From JAWUXM01 sp034111325 (GTDB lineage: Bacteria; Pseudomonadota; Alphaproteobacteria; Rickettsiales; JABIRX01), in the NCBI GenBank assembly GCA_034111325.1, contig JAWUXM010000034.1, positions 1-37,349 of the forward strand: a DNA stretch of 37,349 bases. Reading direction: 5' to 3'. Under the pieces are notes generated by a model. It did no database searches. It was given only the letters and a program-made list of their open reading frames with translations, and had not been told where the DNA came from. Shown here one piece after another: positions 15,884 through 25,161 of the stretch. A program made the position numbers and the translations under genes. Within the stretch, counting starts at the first letter, position 1; every line of letters begins with the position of its first letter.

Positions 15884-18334
15884 ATGGAACAAATTTTAGA
15901 CTTAATAGCAAATTATCAAGCAACTGAAACCATATTCATTTTGCCAGCCATAATAGCTTTTCTTTTTCTTTTAGGTTATGTCGGAGTTAGTTTCATAATA
16001 TGGGTCATCTACCTTTCCGTAGCAGCATTATATTTTCAGCCATCATTATTATTTTGGCAAATATACATACTAATTACGTTAATTTTCCTCGTGCCATTCA
16101 TTCGCCGTCATTTAATTACGCGTTTCTTGGTGATGCTTATTAAAGCAAAGAAAATGCTGCCAGAGATTTCTGAAACTGAAAAGATTGCCCTAAACGCTGG
16201 TAATGTCTGGATTGAGAAAGAGTTGTTTTCTGGAAAGCCTGATTTTCATAAGATTTTTAAAGAGACTTACCCAAAACTAACAAAAGAAGAGCGTTCTTTT
16301 GTTAATGGTCAAGTTGATAAAGTTTGCCAAATGACGGATGATTGGCGGGTTTTTAACGATCGTGATTTGCCAAAAGCTACTTGGGATTATCTTAAAAAAG
16401 AAAAGTTCTTCGGGATGATTATCCCTAAAAAATATGGAGGGCTTGGCTATTCAGCTCTAGCGCATAGCACAGTTGTGCATAAACTTGCTTCGCGTTCGCA
16501 AGTGTTGGCGATTACGGTTATGGTACCAAATTCACTTGGGCCTGCTGAGCTTTTGATGCGTTATGGGACAGAGGAGCAGAAAGATTATTATTTGCCACGT
16601 TTAGCAATCGGGAAGGAGATTCCTTGTTTTGCTTTAACTGAGCCAACTGCAGGTACGGATGCAACATCAATTAAAGCAGACGGTGAAGTTTTTAAGGATG
16701 CAAAAGGCAATATTAAAATTCGTATTAATTGGGAGAAGCGCTACATAACTTTAGGTGCAGTTGCGACAGTAATCGGTTTAGCGTTTAGATTGCGTGACCC
16801 TAAAAACCTCCTTGGTAAAGGTAAAAACCCAGGAATTACTTGTGCATTATTAAGCAATAAAACTAAAGGCATAACAGTCGGCAGAAGGCATGATCCTTTA
16901 GAAGTTCCATTTATTAATTCACCAATTTTTGGTAAGGATGTTGAGATTGATGTTGAGAATATAATCGGCGGTGCTGATGGTGTTGGTGAAGGTTGGAAAA
17001 TGCTTATGGAATGCCTATCAATCGGGCGCGGAATTTCGTTGCCAGCAACTAGCACAGGAGCTGCGAAGTTAGTTTCAAGAGTAATCGGCAATTATGCAAA
17101 GGTCCGTAAGCAGTTTGGACTTTCAATTGGTAAATTTGAAGGTGTTGAAGAAGCAATGGCAAGAATCGCTGGCCATACTTACATGTTAGAAGCTGCACGT
17201 AAATTTACCGCAGGAGCGATTGATAATGGCTATAAACCATCTGTAGTTAACGCAATTGCTAAATACCACTTTACTGAAAAATTCCGTGATGTGGTAAATG
17301 ATGGGATGGATATTGCTGGTGGTGCAGCGATTTGCCGTGGACCAAGAAACTTACTAGCGCATGCATATTTTGGCGTGCCAGTGGCTATTACTGTTGAAGG
17401 TGCAAATATTATGACACGCACATTGCTACAATTTGGGCAAGGTGCGGTGCGTTGTCATCCATATTCTTATAATGAGATGGAAGCGTTAATGGCAGGTGAT
17501 TTGAAGAAGTTTGATTATAATTTCTTTAAACATATTGGTCATTTAACACGTAACAAAACTCGCTCGGCTCTATTGAGTGTTACACGTGGTTATCTTCACA
17601 TCCCATCACAAGGTGGCGTTATAGGCAAATATGAAAGAAAGCTTGCTTGGGCATCAGCCAGTTTTGCCTTTTTTGCGGATTTAGCGCTGGCAAAGTATGG
17701 TGGCGAGATAAAACGCAAAGAAAAACTCAATGGTCGTTTTGGTGATGTGCTTTCATGGCTCTATTTGGGTACAGCAACTTTGCGTCGTTATTCTGCTGAA
17801 GGACAAAAATCAAAAGATACGGCCTATGTGCATTGGGTTATGCAAAATTGTTTTGCAGAAATGCAAACAGCGTTTGATGGAATAATGGCAAACTTTGGTA
17901 GTGGCTTTATTGGTTTTTGGTTGAAATATCCGGGCAGATTATGGTCAGGAATAAACCCAATTGGCACGCCGCCATCAGATGCTTTAGGACATCAGGTTGC
18001 TAAAAAATTAATGATTGATGATAAAGCACGTAATCGTCTAACTAGTGATATTTTTATTCCAACTAAAAAGGGTGATGCATTGGCAGATTTGGAAGATGCA
18101 TTCAAAAAAGCGCTTAAAGCAGAAAGTGTTGAGCGCAAAATCAAAGCTGCAATCAGATCTGGAAAAATTACTAAGAAAACTCCTCTTAGTGAAATTCTTG
18201 CGCAGAAGATTATTAATTCAACTGAAGCAAAATTCCTGAAGGATGCAGAAACGGCAATGCTTAATGTGGTTCAGGTGGATTCTTTTGAGATAAAAGATTA
18301 TTTATCACACAAAATGAGTAGTCACGGCAATTAA
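15884..18334 (+). CDS. fadE: Acyl-CoA dehydrogenase (FadE/YafH type)
   Basis: An 816-residue membrane-associated acyl-CoA dehydrogenase that performs the first oxidation of beta-oxidation using FAD. The length matches the large FadE (YafH) type and not the ~380-residue acyl-CoA dehydrogenases. The first ~85 residues contain two or three hydrophobic helices. The catalytic domain follows with the FAD/substrate motif CFALTEPTAGTDAT from residue 248, RKQFGLSIGKFEGVEE, and AGGAAICRGPRN. A C-terminal extension typical of this type completes it. It is on the same strand as the thiolase and multifunctional enzyme and downstream of the CTAA repeat. Confidence 0.93.
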   Translation: MEQILDLIANYQATETIFILPAIIAFLFLLGYVGVSFIIWVIYLSVAALYFQPSLLFWQIYILITLIFLVPFIRRHLITRFLVMLIKAKKMLPEISETEKIALNAGNVWIEKELFSGKPDFHKIFKETYPKLTKEERSFVNGQVDKVCQMTDDWRVFNDRDLPKATWDYLKKEKFFGMIIPKKYGGLGYSALAHSTVVHKLASRSQVLAITVMVPNSLGPAELLMRYGTEEQKDYYLPRLAIGKEIPCFALTEPTAGTDATSIKADGEVFKDAKGNIKIRINWEKRYITLGAVATVIGLAFRLRDPKNLLGKGKNPGITCALLSNKTKGITVGRRHDPLEVPFINSPIFGKDVEIDVENIIGGADGVGEGWKMLMECLSIGRGISLPATSTGAAKLVSRVIGNYAKVRKQFGLSIGKFEGVEEAMARIAGHTYMLEAARKFTAGAIDNGYKPSVVNAIAKYHFTEKFRDVVNDGMDIAGGAAICRGPRNLLAHAYFGVPVAITVEGANIMTRTLLQFGQGAVRCHPYSYNEMEALMAGDLKKFDYNFFKHIGHLTRNKTRSALLSVTRGYLHIPSQGGVIGKYERKLAWASASFAFFADLALAKYGGEIKRKEKLNGRFGDVLSWLYLGTATLRRYSAEGQKSKDTAYVHWVMQNCFAEMQTAFDGIMANFGSGFIGFWLKYPGRLWSGINPIGTPPSDALGHQVAKKLMIDDKARNRLTSDIFIPTKKGDALADLEDAFKKALKAESVERKIKAAIRSGKITKKTPLSEILAQKIINSTEAKFLKDAETAMLNVVQVDSFEIKDYLSHKMSSHGN

Positions 18335-18372
18335 TTTTCATATTTATAACGGATGAGAGATATGAGCGAGAT

Positions 18373-18402
18373 GCAATTCCCCTCTTGATAAAGGGGAATT
18401 GC
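18373..18402. terminator. Hairpin after fadE-like gene
   Basis: Perfect 11-bp arms GCAATTCCCCT and AGGGGAATTGC are separated by 8 bases, about 40 bases past the stop codon. There is no T-run after it, so it could be a factor-independent-like terminator, an mRNA stabiliser or a protein site. Similar AATTCCCC strings occur near 15800 and 225. Confidence 0.5.
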
Positions 18403-18507
18403 AAAGTAATGCTGCGCATTGTTAAATCTTAGGTAAAAGTTTACCCCTATTGTTTGGGATAATAAGTGATTTCGTCGCAGAAACCCATATAACAAATTAA
18501 AAAACAG

Positions 18508-20637
18508 ATGTTATTCAAATCAACAAATTTTATTTTAGGGATCTTAGATAAGATTTTTAAATCAAATTTTCACGCGACGGGTATAGAAAATATTCCGCCT
18601 AATCCTACTATCTTTGTTGCTAATCATTTCACTAGAGCCGAAACTTTTATCGTACCGTATGTTTTATATAAACATGCAAAAAGACGCGTGCGCTCACTAG
18701 CGGATAATAACGTTTTTGTTGGAAAGCTAGGTGAATATTTACATAAGATGGAGACTATTTCAACTACTGACCCTAAGCGTAACCATATTATTTTGAGTGA
18801 CTTGATAACTGGTAGAAGGGATTGGTTAATCTACCCTGAAGGCATCATGGTAAAGGATAAAAAAATTACTAAAATGCAAAACTATGTAATAAATTCTTTT
18901 CCTAAGGGGAAAAAGAAAGTATTCACAGGATCAGCAGTTTTAGCTTTAAAAACGGCTTTGTTAAAGAGGCAATATCTTAATGCACGTGATGAAAACAATA
19001 AGAAGAAATTAGCAGAGCTTGAGGAGGAATTTACCATTCCACAAGGTTATGATATATCGGTGATGGATACGATGATTGTGCCAATTAATATTACTTATTA
19101 TCCAGTACGTCCAGGGCATAATAAAATTGAGAAAGCCTTAAATCGCTTTTTTAAAAAAGCTACGCCACGTATTCGCGAAGAGCTCGAGATTGAAGGGAAT
19201 ATTCTCCTAAATTCAGATGTAATTGTTAACTTTGGCAAGCCGATTAATGTGCCAGAATATATAAAAGCAGGTAAGAAAATTAGTGACTTGGTACCGTTTG
19301 TTAATGCAGGAATTAAGAATAATCTAATGATAAATTTCTTCCGGTACCGTTTAACGAATCATTTTATGGAGAAGATTTATAATAATGTTTGTTTAAATTT
19401 CGATCATATTTTTGCCTTAACAATTTACCATTATAACCGTCACTCAATTAGTAAAGAGCATCTCAAAAAGCTTCTCTATGTGAATGTGATGGCGGCTAAA
19501 GAACTTGGCAAATATCATATACATAAGCCTATGCGTAAAGGTGTTTACAAACTTTTAATTGATAATATATATCATTATTTTGATGATATTTTTACTCTAG
19601 CAAAAGCGCAAGAAATCATCACGGAAAAAGATGGTGTGGTTTATATCAACAAGAAAACCCTTACACGCCATGTGCCGTTTCATGAAATTCGCCTGAAAAA
19701 CACATTGATGGTTTTTGTTAATGAGGTGTCTTTATTAACAGACATAGTAGATATTTGCAAAAGCAACATGCGTCAATCTGCCGATGAATTAGATGATTCA
19801 GTAATGCGAAAAATTTTTAAGCAAGATGTTGAAATATTCACCAAAGATTACCAAAAATATTTTCTAGAGCAAGAATCAAAGCCAAGTACAATTGGCTGTC
19901 CTTTTTTTCTAGAAGCTCCAGATAGTGATGTAGCGGTTATTTTATCACATGGCTATAAATCAGCACCAGAAGAAGTACGTGAATTAGCGAATTACATTCA
20001 TTCACTCGGTGTTTCAGTTTATGCTGTGCGCCTTGCAGGGCACGGTACTGCGCCAGTAAATTTACGGGACGTACATTGGGAAGATTGGTATGAATCTTTT
20101 AATCGTGGTTATGCTGCCCTTAAGACAAAATACAAGAAAGTAATCGTAGCAGGTTTCTCAACGGGAGGCCTGTTAGCATTACTCACTGCAGCTCGACGTG
20201 ATGGCGCAGTTGATGGGGTGATTTCAATTAATGCGGCAATAAAGCTTAATGATATTCGGGCTAAATTTGTGCCAACGATAAAATTCTGGAATGAGCTAGT
20301 ACATTCTAAAAAATTAGAGAAAGAATATATTACAGACAAACCAGAAAATCCTAATATAAACTATGCTAAGAATTATCTTAATGGAGTAATTGAACTCAAG
20401 AAACTAATGCATGAATGTAATGATTCTTTAAAAAACATTACATCACCAACCTTGGTTATTCAGGGTACAAAAGACCCGGTGGTAAACCCAAAAAGTGGTG
20501 ATATTATTTTTAAAAACATAAAAGCCAAACGTAAGGAATTAATTACTCCTGAATTCAAGCGTCATGTGATTGTGCGTGGTGAAGATGTTGAAAAGGTTTT
20601 TGAGCCTATTGGGCAATTCTTAGAGAAAATAATGTAA
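18508..20637 (+). CDS. Bifunctional PlsC-like acyltransferase / alpha-beta hydrolase fusion
   Basis: A 709-residue protein with two enzyme domains. Residues about 25-260 resemble glycerophosphate/lysophospholipid acyltransferases. Motif I is NHFTRAE (H40, with E45 where the family normally has D), and motif III is YPEG at 109-112. Residues about 470-709 form an alpha/beta hydrolase of monoglyceride-lipase or carboxylesterase type. It has the oxyanion region SHGYK (H481), nucleophile S551 in GFSTGG, acid D656 in GTKDPVV and base H686. The middle (260-470) is unassigned and helical. It lies directly after the beta-oxidation genes, so it may remodel phospholipids or release fatty acids for them. 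The substrate is unknown. No clear Shine-Dalgarno was seen at the ATG. Confidence 0.8.
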   Translation: MLFKSTNFILGILDKIFKSNFHATGIENIPPNPTIFVANHFTRAETFIVPYVLYKHAKRRVRSLADNNVFVGKLGEYLHKMETISTTDPKRNHIILSDLITGRRDWLIYPEGIMVKDKKITKMQNYVINSFPKGKKKVFTGSAVLALKTALLKRQYLNARDENNKKKLAELEEEFTIPQGYDISVMDTMIVPINITYYPVRPGHNKIEKALNRFFKKATPRIREELEIEGNILLNSDVIVNFGKPINVPEYIKAGKKISDLVPFVNAGIKNNLMINFFRYRLTNHFMEKIYNNVCLNFDHIFALTIYHYNRHSISKEHLKKLLYVNVMAAKELGKYHIHKPMRKGVYKLLIDNIYHYFDDIFTLAKAQEIITEKDGVVYINKKTLTRHVPFHEIRLKNTLMVFVNEVSLLTDIVDICKSNMRQSADELDDSVMRKIFKQDVEIFTKDYQKYFLEQESKPSTIGCPFFLEAPDSDVAVILSHGYKSAPEEVRELANYIHSLGVSVYAVRLAGHGTAPVNLRDVHWEDWYESFNRGYAALKTKYKKVIVAGFSTGGLLALLTAARRDGAVDGVISINAAIKLNDIRAKFVPTIKFWNELVHSKKLEKEYITDKPENPNINYAKNYLNGVIELKKLMHECNDSLKNITSPTLVIQGTKDPVVNPKSGDIIFKNIKAKRKELITPEFKRHVIVRGEDVEKVFEPIGQFLEKIM

Positions 20638-20697
20638 TCGTCAGATTTGCGGTTTGGTTTTTTACATGGTTTTAACATAACCTTGTTTTTTTACGGC
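20638..20697 (+). repeat. Probable decayed left half of palindromic element
   Basis: Immediately after the stop of the fusion gene, the sequence reads TCAGATTTGCGGTTTGG, then a T-run, ACATGG and AACATAACCTTG. This resembles the left half of the stop-codon element (AATCTG...TTTTGC...ACATAACC) but has no core or right arm. Confidence 0.35.
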
Positions 20698-20844
20698 GTC
20701 ATCCTGAACGAGGTTATCAGGATCTGCTGATTTGGCAAATGATATAGTGGTTTAGTTTTGTAGTAGGGGGCATATAGTGTTATTCTAAACTGCTTACTTT
20801 CTAATTTATCAACTACGCAGATGCTGAAATAAATTCAGCATGAC
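20698..20844. repeat. GTCATCCTGAA inverted-repeat element, copy 1
   Basis: A 147-bp element beginning GTCATCCTGAACGAGG and ending AAATTCAGCATGAC. The two ends are imperfect reverse complements (GTCATSCTGAA). Each arm also folds on itself (TCCTGA...TCAGGA). It is related to the copies at 28303 and 32360. Confidence 0.7.
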
Positions 20845-20903
20845 GATTTATTACTATTCGCCAAGGGAGAGGGAGGATATTTTATTATAAAAAAAGGTAA
20901 AAC

Positions 20904-22094
20904 ATGACAAAGATAAAAGTAGAAAATCCAATAGTGGAAATTGACGGTGATGAGATGGCACGGGTAATGTGGCGTTGGATAAAAGAAAAACTTATCTTGC
21001 CCTATGTTGATCTCGATATAAAATATTTTGACCTTGGCATGGAAAATCGTGATGCCACGGATGATGAAGTTACCAAACAAGCTGGAGAAGCTATTGTTAA
21101 ATATGGCGTTGGCGTCAAATGTGCAACTATCACTCCGGATGAAGATCGTGTTAAGGAATTCAACCTCAAAAAAGCTTATAAATCACCGAATGCAACAATC
21201 CGCTTAATCATTGGCGGGACGGTTTTTCGTGAGCCAATAATTTGCAATAACATTCCTCGTTTGGTGCGTTCTTGGCAAAAGCCAATCGTTATTGGCAGAC
21301 ATGCTTTTGGTGACCAATACAAAGCGCTGGATTTTCTAACCAAAGGCAAAGGTAAATTAACTGTGAGTTTTACGCCAGAATCTGGCGAGGTAGAAACTCA
21401 TGAAGTTCATGATTTTGCTGATAGTGGCGTGGCGATGTGTATGTTTAACACTGATGAGTCAATTAGAGGTTTTGCCCATTCATCTTTCAACTTTGCCTTA
21501 AATAAAGGCTGGCCGCTATTCTTATCTACTAAAAACACGATTCTTAAAAATTATGATGGGCGCTTTAAAGATATTTTCGCTGAGATTTACAAGGAATATG
21601 AAGAGCAATTCAAAGCTAAAAACATCAGCTATGAACATCGCTTAATTGATGATATGGTTGCCTTTGCTATGAAATCAGAAGGTGGTTTTGTTTGGGCATG
21701 TAAAAATTATGATGGCGATGTACAGTCTGATTCTATTGCACAAGGTTTTGGTTCGCTCGGCTTAATGAGTTCTATTCTGCTAAGCGCCGACGGAAAAACT
21801 GCTGAAACCGAAGCCGCGCATGGCACAGTTACTCGTCATTTTCGTGAACATCAAAAAGGAAATGCAACTTCGACAAATCCAATTGCTTCAATATTCGCTT
21901 GGAGCCGTGCTTTGATGTTTCGTGGTGAGTTGGATTCTAACCAAGAGCTGATTGATTTTTCTCATCACTTAGAGTCATCCTGCCTGAAAACTGTCGAATC
22001 TGGTCAAATGACAAAAGACCTCGCATTGCTAATTAATCAAAATGATCATCTCACAACTGAAGAATTCCTCGACGCGGTAGCTGTGAATTTATAA
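20904..22094 (+). CDS. icd: NADP-dependent isocitrate dehydrogenase
   Basis: A 396-residue isocitrate dehydrogenase of the homodimeric type also found in eukaryotes. It converts isocitrate to 2-oxoglutarate and CO2 with NADPH formation in the TCA cycle. Hallmarks are EIDGDEMARVMW near the N-terminus, TPDEDRVKEFNLKK, SPNATIRLIIGGTVFREPI, and the C-terminal AAHGTVTRHFREH and KGNATSTNPIASIFAW segments, where NADP specificity is set. An AAAAAAGG tract precedes the ATG. It sits after the fatty-acid genes, which is metabolically sensible because acetyl-CoA enters the TCA cycle, but there is no sign of one operon. Confidence 0.95.
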   Translation: MTKIKVENPIVEIDGDEMARVMWRWIKEKLILPYVDLDIKYFDLGMENRDATDDEVTKQAGEAIVKYGVGVKCATITPDEDRVKEFNLKKAYKSPNATIRLIIGGTVFREPIICNNIPRLVRSWQKPIVIGRHAFGDQYKALDFLTKGKGKLTVSFTPESGEVETHEVHDFADSGVAMCMFNTDESIRGFAHSSFNFALNKGWPLFLSTKNTILKNYDGRFKDIFAEIYKEYEEQFKAKNISYEHRLIDDMVAFAMKSEGGFVWACKNYDGDVQSDSIAQGFGSLGLMSSILLSADGKTAETEAAHGTVTRHFREHQKGNATSTNPIASIFAWSRALMFRGELDSNQELIDFSHHLESSCLKTVESGQMTKDLALLINQNDHLTTEEFLDAVAVNL

Positions 22095-22112
22095 ATTTCA
22101 AAATTTTAACCA

Positions 22113-22832
22113 ATGTCAAAAATAGAAGAGTTTAGAAATAAATACCATATTAGTATTCATTATAATTCTACCGTCTTTAGTACCGTTGAAGAGGGCTTTT
22201 CTTATGGTCTTGGAGGAATTATAGCGAAGTCTAATTTACAGAAGAGTTTTTTTAAAGTATTTCGGGAGAGAAATTTCGATGCGCCTGAGTATCACGCTTG
22301 TCTAAGTGAAATCAAGTCTGCTTGCAGTCCAGAAATTATATCTGTTGTGGAAGGTATACTTGGCCAGAAGATGTTATATGAAAAATTACCTACTTGGATA
22401 ACGCAGTCTAATGTTATTACAGATCAATATAAAGAAAAAGATTTCTTAAAAGATCTTTGTTGCCACGTAGATGGGATTGTAGAAGACATGTTAACTGATG
22501 TGAAAAAAGTTGCGGATACTCCTTATCTAAACGTTGCTGTGAATGCGTCTTTTGCAGCGCTTATAGCTCCCTTGTTGCATGTGCTATATAAAGGAGGAAC
22601 TCCAGAATCCTTAACTCCTATGCACCTAGCAATAATCTACTCAGGTGTGGCGGGTATATACATAAATAAGAGCTTACAGGATCGCTACAATGCTAAAGTA
22701 AGAGTAACAGAGGGGGATCTGAGTCATCCATTAGAAGAAGAGCGGGAACAAACGCAGCAACAGACTAAAGCACAAGAGGCTGAATTAAATAGGCGAAAGA
22801 GGCAAGAAGATAATAAAGGTGTTTGTAAGTAG
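22113..22832 (+). CDS. Hypothetical protein with two membrane segments and charged tail
   Basis: A 239-residue protein I do not recognise. Residues 1-130 are soluble and mixed. Two hydrophobic stretches follow, around 139-160 (AVNASFAALIAPLLHVLY) and 172-190 (MHLAIIYSGVAGIYINKSL). The last ~45 residues are Glu/Gln/Arg-rich and likely helical (HPLEEEREQTQQQTKAQEAE). No signal peptide is seen. It starts 18 bases after icd and may be read from the same transcript. The two-hairpin-helix plus charged-tail layout occurs in some bacterial effectors and in unrelated membrane proteins; I assign no function. Cysteines are frequent in the N-terminal part. Confidence 0.65.
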   Translation: MSKIEEFRNKYHISIHYNSTVFSTVEEGFSYGLGGIIAKSNLQKSFFKVFRERNFDAPEYHACLSEIKSACSPEIISVVEGILGQKMLYEKLPTWITQSNVITDQYKEKDFLKDLCCHVDGIVEDMLTDVKKVADTPYLNVAVNASFAALIAPLLHVLYKGGTPESLTPMHLAIIYSGVAGIYINKSLQDRYNAKVRVTEGDLSHPLEEEREQTQQQTKAQEAELNRRKRQEDNKGVCK

Positions 22833-22942
22833 ATGCTATATCGCTATTTTACGTAACTGCAAATGCGTATTTAAAGATGATACTCAATGCTAAATATTTA
22901 TTACGCTCTATTTGCGACACTCCCCTATATAATGCTGGTGGT

Positions 22943-24256
22943 TTATATATTCTGAATGAAGCGGAGGCGGCTATAGCCACTACTTTGTAGGCTGTTAAAG
23001 CTTTGGCATTTAGGACATTTGATTTGCCACTTATCAGCCTGTTCATGGCAATTATTACAGAGCCAATCATTGCTTTCGATAGTATGTTTTGCTTTTTTAC
23101 GTAGATCATCAGCGACATGTGGGTTTTCATTTTCCTGTTCGGCGATTTGTGCAAGCAATTCATATATTCTAGGTGATGGGCTGGTTTCTAGCGCATTTGT
23201 CAGATGTCCCTTGGCTTTTGCACGATATTTATCATTGCCTATAGCATTTTCTGCATAGAGGATTTGCCCTTCGATTGATTGCTTGTTTAATTTAATTAGC
23301 TTCTCTAAATAGCTGAGTTTTCTGGATAATTTCTTTTTGCTGTGCAGCTGAGTGTAAATTTCTGCGAGCTCTTTTGAAGGCGTAGTTTTCCAGATATTTT
23401 TGATATAATATGCTGCTTTGTAAGTTTTGCCTAATTCGAGAAGTAAGGCAGCATAGGCAAGAATCGCTGGTTGAAAATTCGGCGCATAATCAATTGCAGT
23501 TTTAAAATATTTCAGCGCTATTTGCTGATTGCCTTGTGTGAGGTTTGTATCGCCAAGTTGAAGATTAATTGCCGCATAATCATAGCTATAATCAGTTTTG
23601 TGTAGGATTTTTTGCCCAAATGCCCTGCGCAACAATTCTTCAGCCTTTTGCCATTTCTTGAGTTTTATATAAGCATTGAGCAAAGAGCTCGTAAGGTTTG
23701 CCGAATGAGGCTCAGCTTTTAAGGCTTCTTCAAAATAATTTGCAGCTTGCTTATCTTTGTTGTTTTTCTGGGCGATGGAGCCAAGCCCTTTGAGCGCAAA
23801 ACTTTTTGTTTCATCATGTTCTAGCATTGCTTTGAAATGCTTCTTTAATTTTAAAGGGTTGGTTTTATTTCCTGAAGTTTGGATCTCCAGTAAATTGCTA
23901 ATTGGCACATTGCCGAGATATTTCTTAACTTTACTGCTTGCAAGGGCTGCTTTTTTATGATCGCCCAAAGCGATGTAGGAAAGTGATTTGGTGATTTCTT
24001 GCAAGCCTAATTTTTGATTTTTATTCTGTTTGTTTAATTTATATTTATCTAGCCCAAACTTGACCCTTACAAAGAAGAATATGAATAAGAATAATAGTAA
24101 AAATAGCGCAGCTGTAATGGCGATCAAGAAGGTTAATGAAGTTTCAATTTCATAACTTGCTATGGAGATAGTTAATGAGCCATCATTTTGTAATATTGCT
24201 GTAAAACCCACAGCAAGTAAGGTTATGACTATGAAAAATAATAGGAATTTAATCAT
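22943..24256 (-). CDS. HemY-like TPR membrane protein with C-terminal zinc ribbon
   Basis: A 437-residue inner-membrane protein. It has two N-terminal hydrophobic helices (about 1-22 and 42-65), the HemY N-terminal domain pattern, and then several tetratricopeptide repeats, for example LKGLGSIAQKNNKDKQAANY. The C-terminus carries C400, C403, C414 and C417 in C-x2-C-x10-C-x2-C spacing, a probable zinc ribbon like the one in LapB/YciM and in alphaproteobacterial HemY proteins. The name comes from linkage to heme genes, and an enzymatic role is not established. It is 19 bases downstream of the Mic60-like gene and cotranscribed, the arrangement usual in alphaproteobacteria. Confidence 0.8.
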   Translation of the reverse strand: MIKFLLFFIVITLLAVGFTAILQNDGSLTISIASYEIETSLTFLIAITAALFLLLFLFIFFFVRVKFGLDKYKLNKQNKNQKLGLQEITKSLSYIALGDHKKAALASSKVKKYLGNVPISNLLEIQTSGNKTNPLKLKKHFKAMLEHDETKSFALKGLGSIAQKNNKDKQAANYFEEALKAEPHSANLTSSLLNAYIKLKKWQKAEELLRRAFGQKILHKTDYSYDYAAINLQLGDTNLTQGNQQIALKYFKTAIDYAPNFQPAILAYAALLLELGKTYKAAYYIKNIWKTTPSKELAEIYTQLHSKKKLSRKLSYLEKLIKLNKQSIEGQILYAENAIGNDKYRAKAKGHLTNALETSPSPRIYELLAQIAEQENENPHVADDLRKKAKHTIESNDWLCNNCHEQADKWQIKCPKCQSFNSLQSSGYSRLRFIQNI

Positions 24257-24275
24257 GTTTGTTTTTTTGATTATT

Positions 24276-25154
24276 TCATAATTCAGGCGATGACAATATT
24301 ATAGTGTTCATATCGTCAAAAATCTCATCAATAGTTGCTTTGGCAAATAAATATTCAGTAGCACCTTTGAGCCAAGATTGTAACTCTACTTTGTGATTAG
24401 TTGGTAAGGTTTGAATTATCTCTACTGCTTGTTTGACATTATCCTGCTCAAGAGCCTGTTGAGCCCTTTGAATAATAACATTTGGATTGTCTTCATCGTT
24501 ATTTTGTAATTTACGTATGGTGATTATATTTGCCAAACTTGCTTCAATTTTATTGCTTATACTCTCATCCTTCTTCTCAATGAGATATTGCTTATGTACG
24601 GCTTTTTTTAAGGAGTTGAGTTCAGTTAAGAGCCTATCAGTGCTCTTTACTCCGTTTGCTGAATATGCTTCTAGACGATGTAATTTATTGCTGATTAAGG
24701 CATTATTATTTGCAATGTTGAATGCAGCAGAGAGTTCATTAGTAAAGGCCTTGCCAGCGAGTAATTTGTTTTGCAGATTATTCAGGACAAGAATAAGAGC
24801 TGTATAATTATTGCTGCTGCTTGTGGCAGGGTTGTTTTGTGTATAATCCTGCATGAGAGCAATGCGCTCTTCTAGTCGAGTGATGCGGCTGCTTAATTGG
24901 TGAACTATGTCGTATAAGTTACTAATCTCTTCATCGTTATTAGTCGCTAGGTTATTGCTGATAATGGGCGGGGTAGTTGTAATAGTGGGTAATTTTGCTT
25001 GTTCGGTTAAGGATTCGTTTTTGCTGAAATAGTTGAGATTACCACTTTGCATTAGAAAAATCAGAAAGCCGATCAATAGTAGAAAAACTAACAAGACTAA
25101 AGAAAATTTCTTTGATTTTCCTGTCTTTGTTATGTGCTCCTTTTTCTTGTTCAT
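24276..25154 (-). CDS. Mitofilin/Mic60-like inner-membrane protein
   Basis: A 292-residue protein with a basic N-terminus and one membrane helix (about residues 19-38). A low-complexity Thr/Asn-rich linker and a coiled coil follow (ISNLYDIVHQLSSRITRLEER, about 76-96). The C-terminal helical domain (RAQQALEQDNVKQAVEIIQT, then W-LKGATEYLFAKATIDEI) resembles the mitofilin signature. Alphaproteobacterial Mic60 proteins shape the inner membrane and contact outer-membrane partners. The gene's place directly upstream of the HemY-like gene supports the assignment. No uroporphyrinogen-III synthase gene, the usual third member, is seen beside it. Confidence 0.72.
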   Translation of the reverse strand: MNKKKEHITKTGKSKKFSLVLLVFLLLIGFLIFLMQSGNLNYFSKNESLTEQAKLPTITTTPPIISNNLATNNDEEISNLYDIVHQLSSRITRLEERIALMQDYTQNNPATSSSNNYTALILVLNNLQNKLLAGKAFTNELSAAFNIANNNALISNKLHRLEAYSANGVKSTDRLLTELNSLKKAVHKQYLIEKKDESISNKIEASLANIITIRKLQNNDEDNPNVIIQRAQQALEQDNVKQAVEIIQTLPTNHKVELQSWLKGATEYLFAKATIDEIFDDMNTIILSSPEL

Positions 25155-25161
25155 TTATGAC

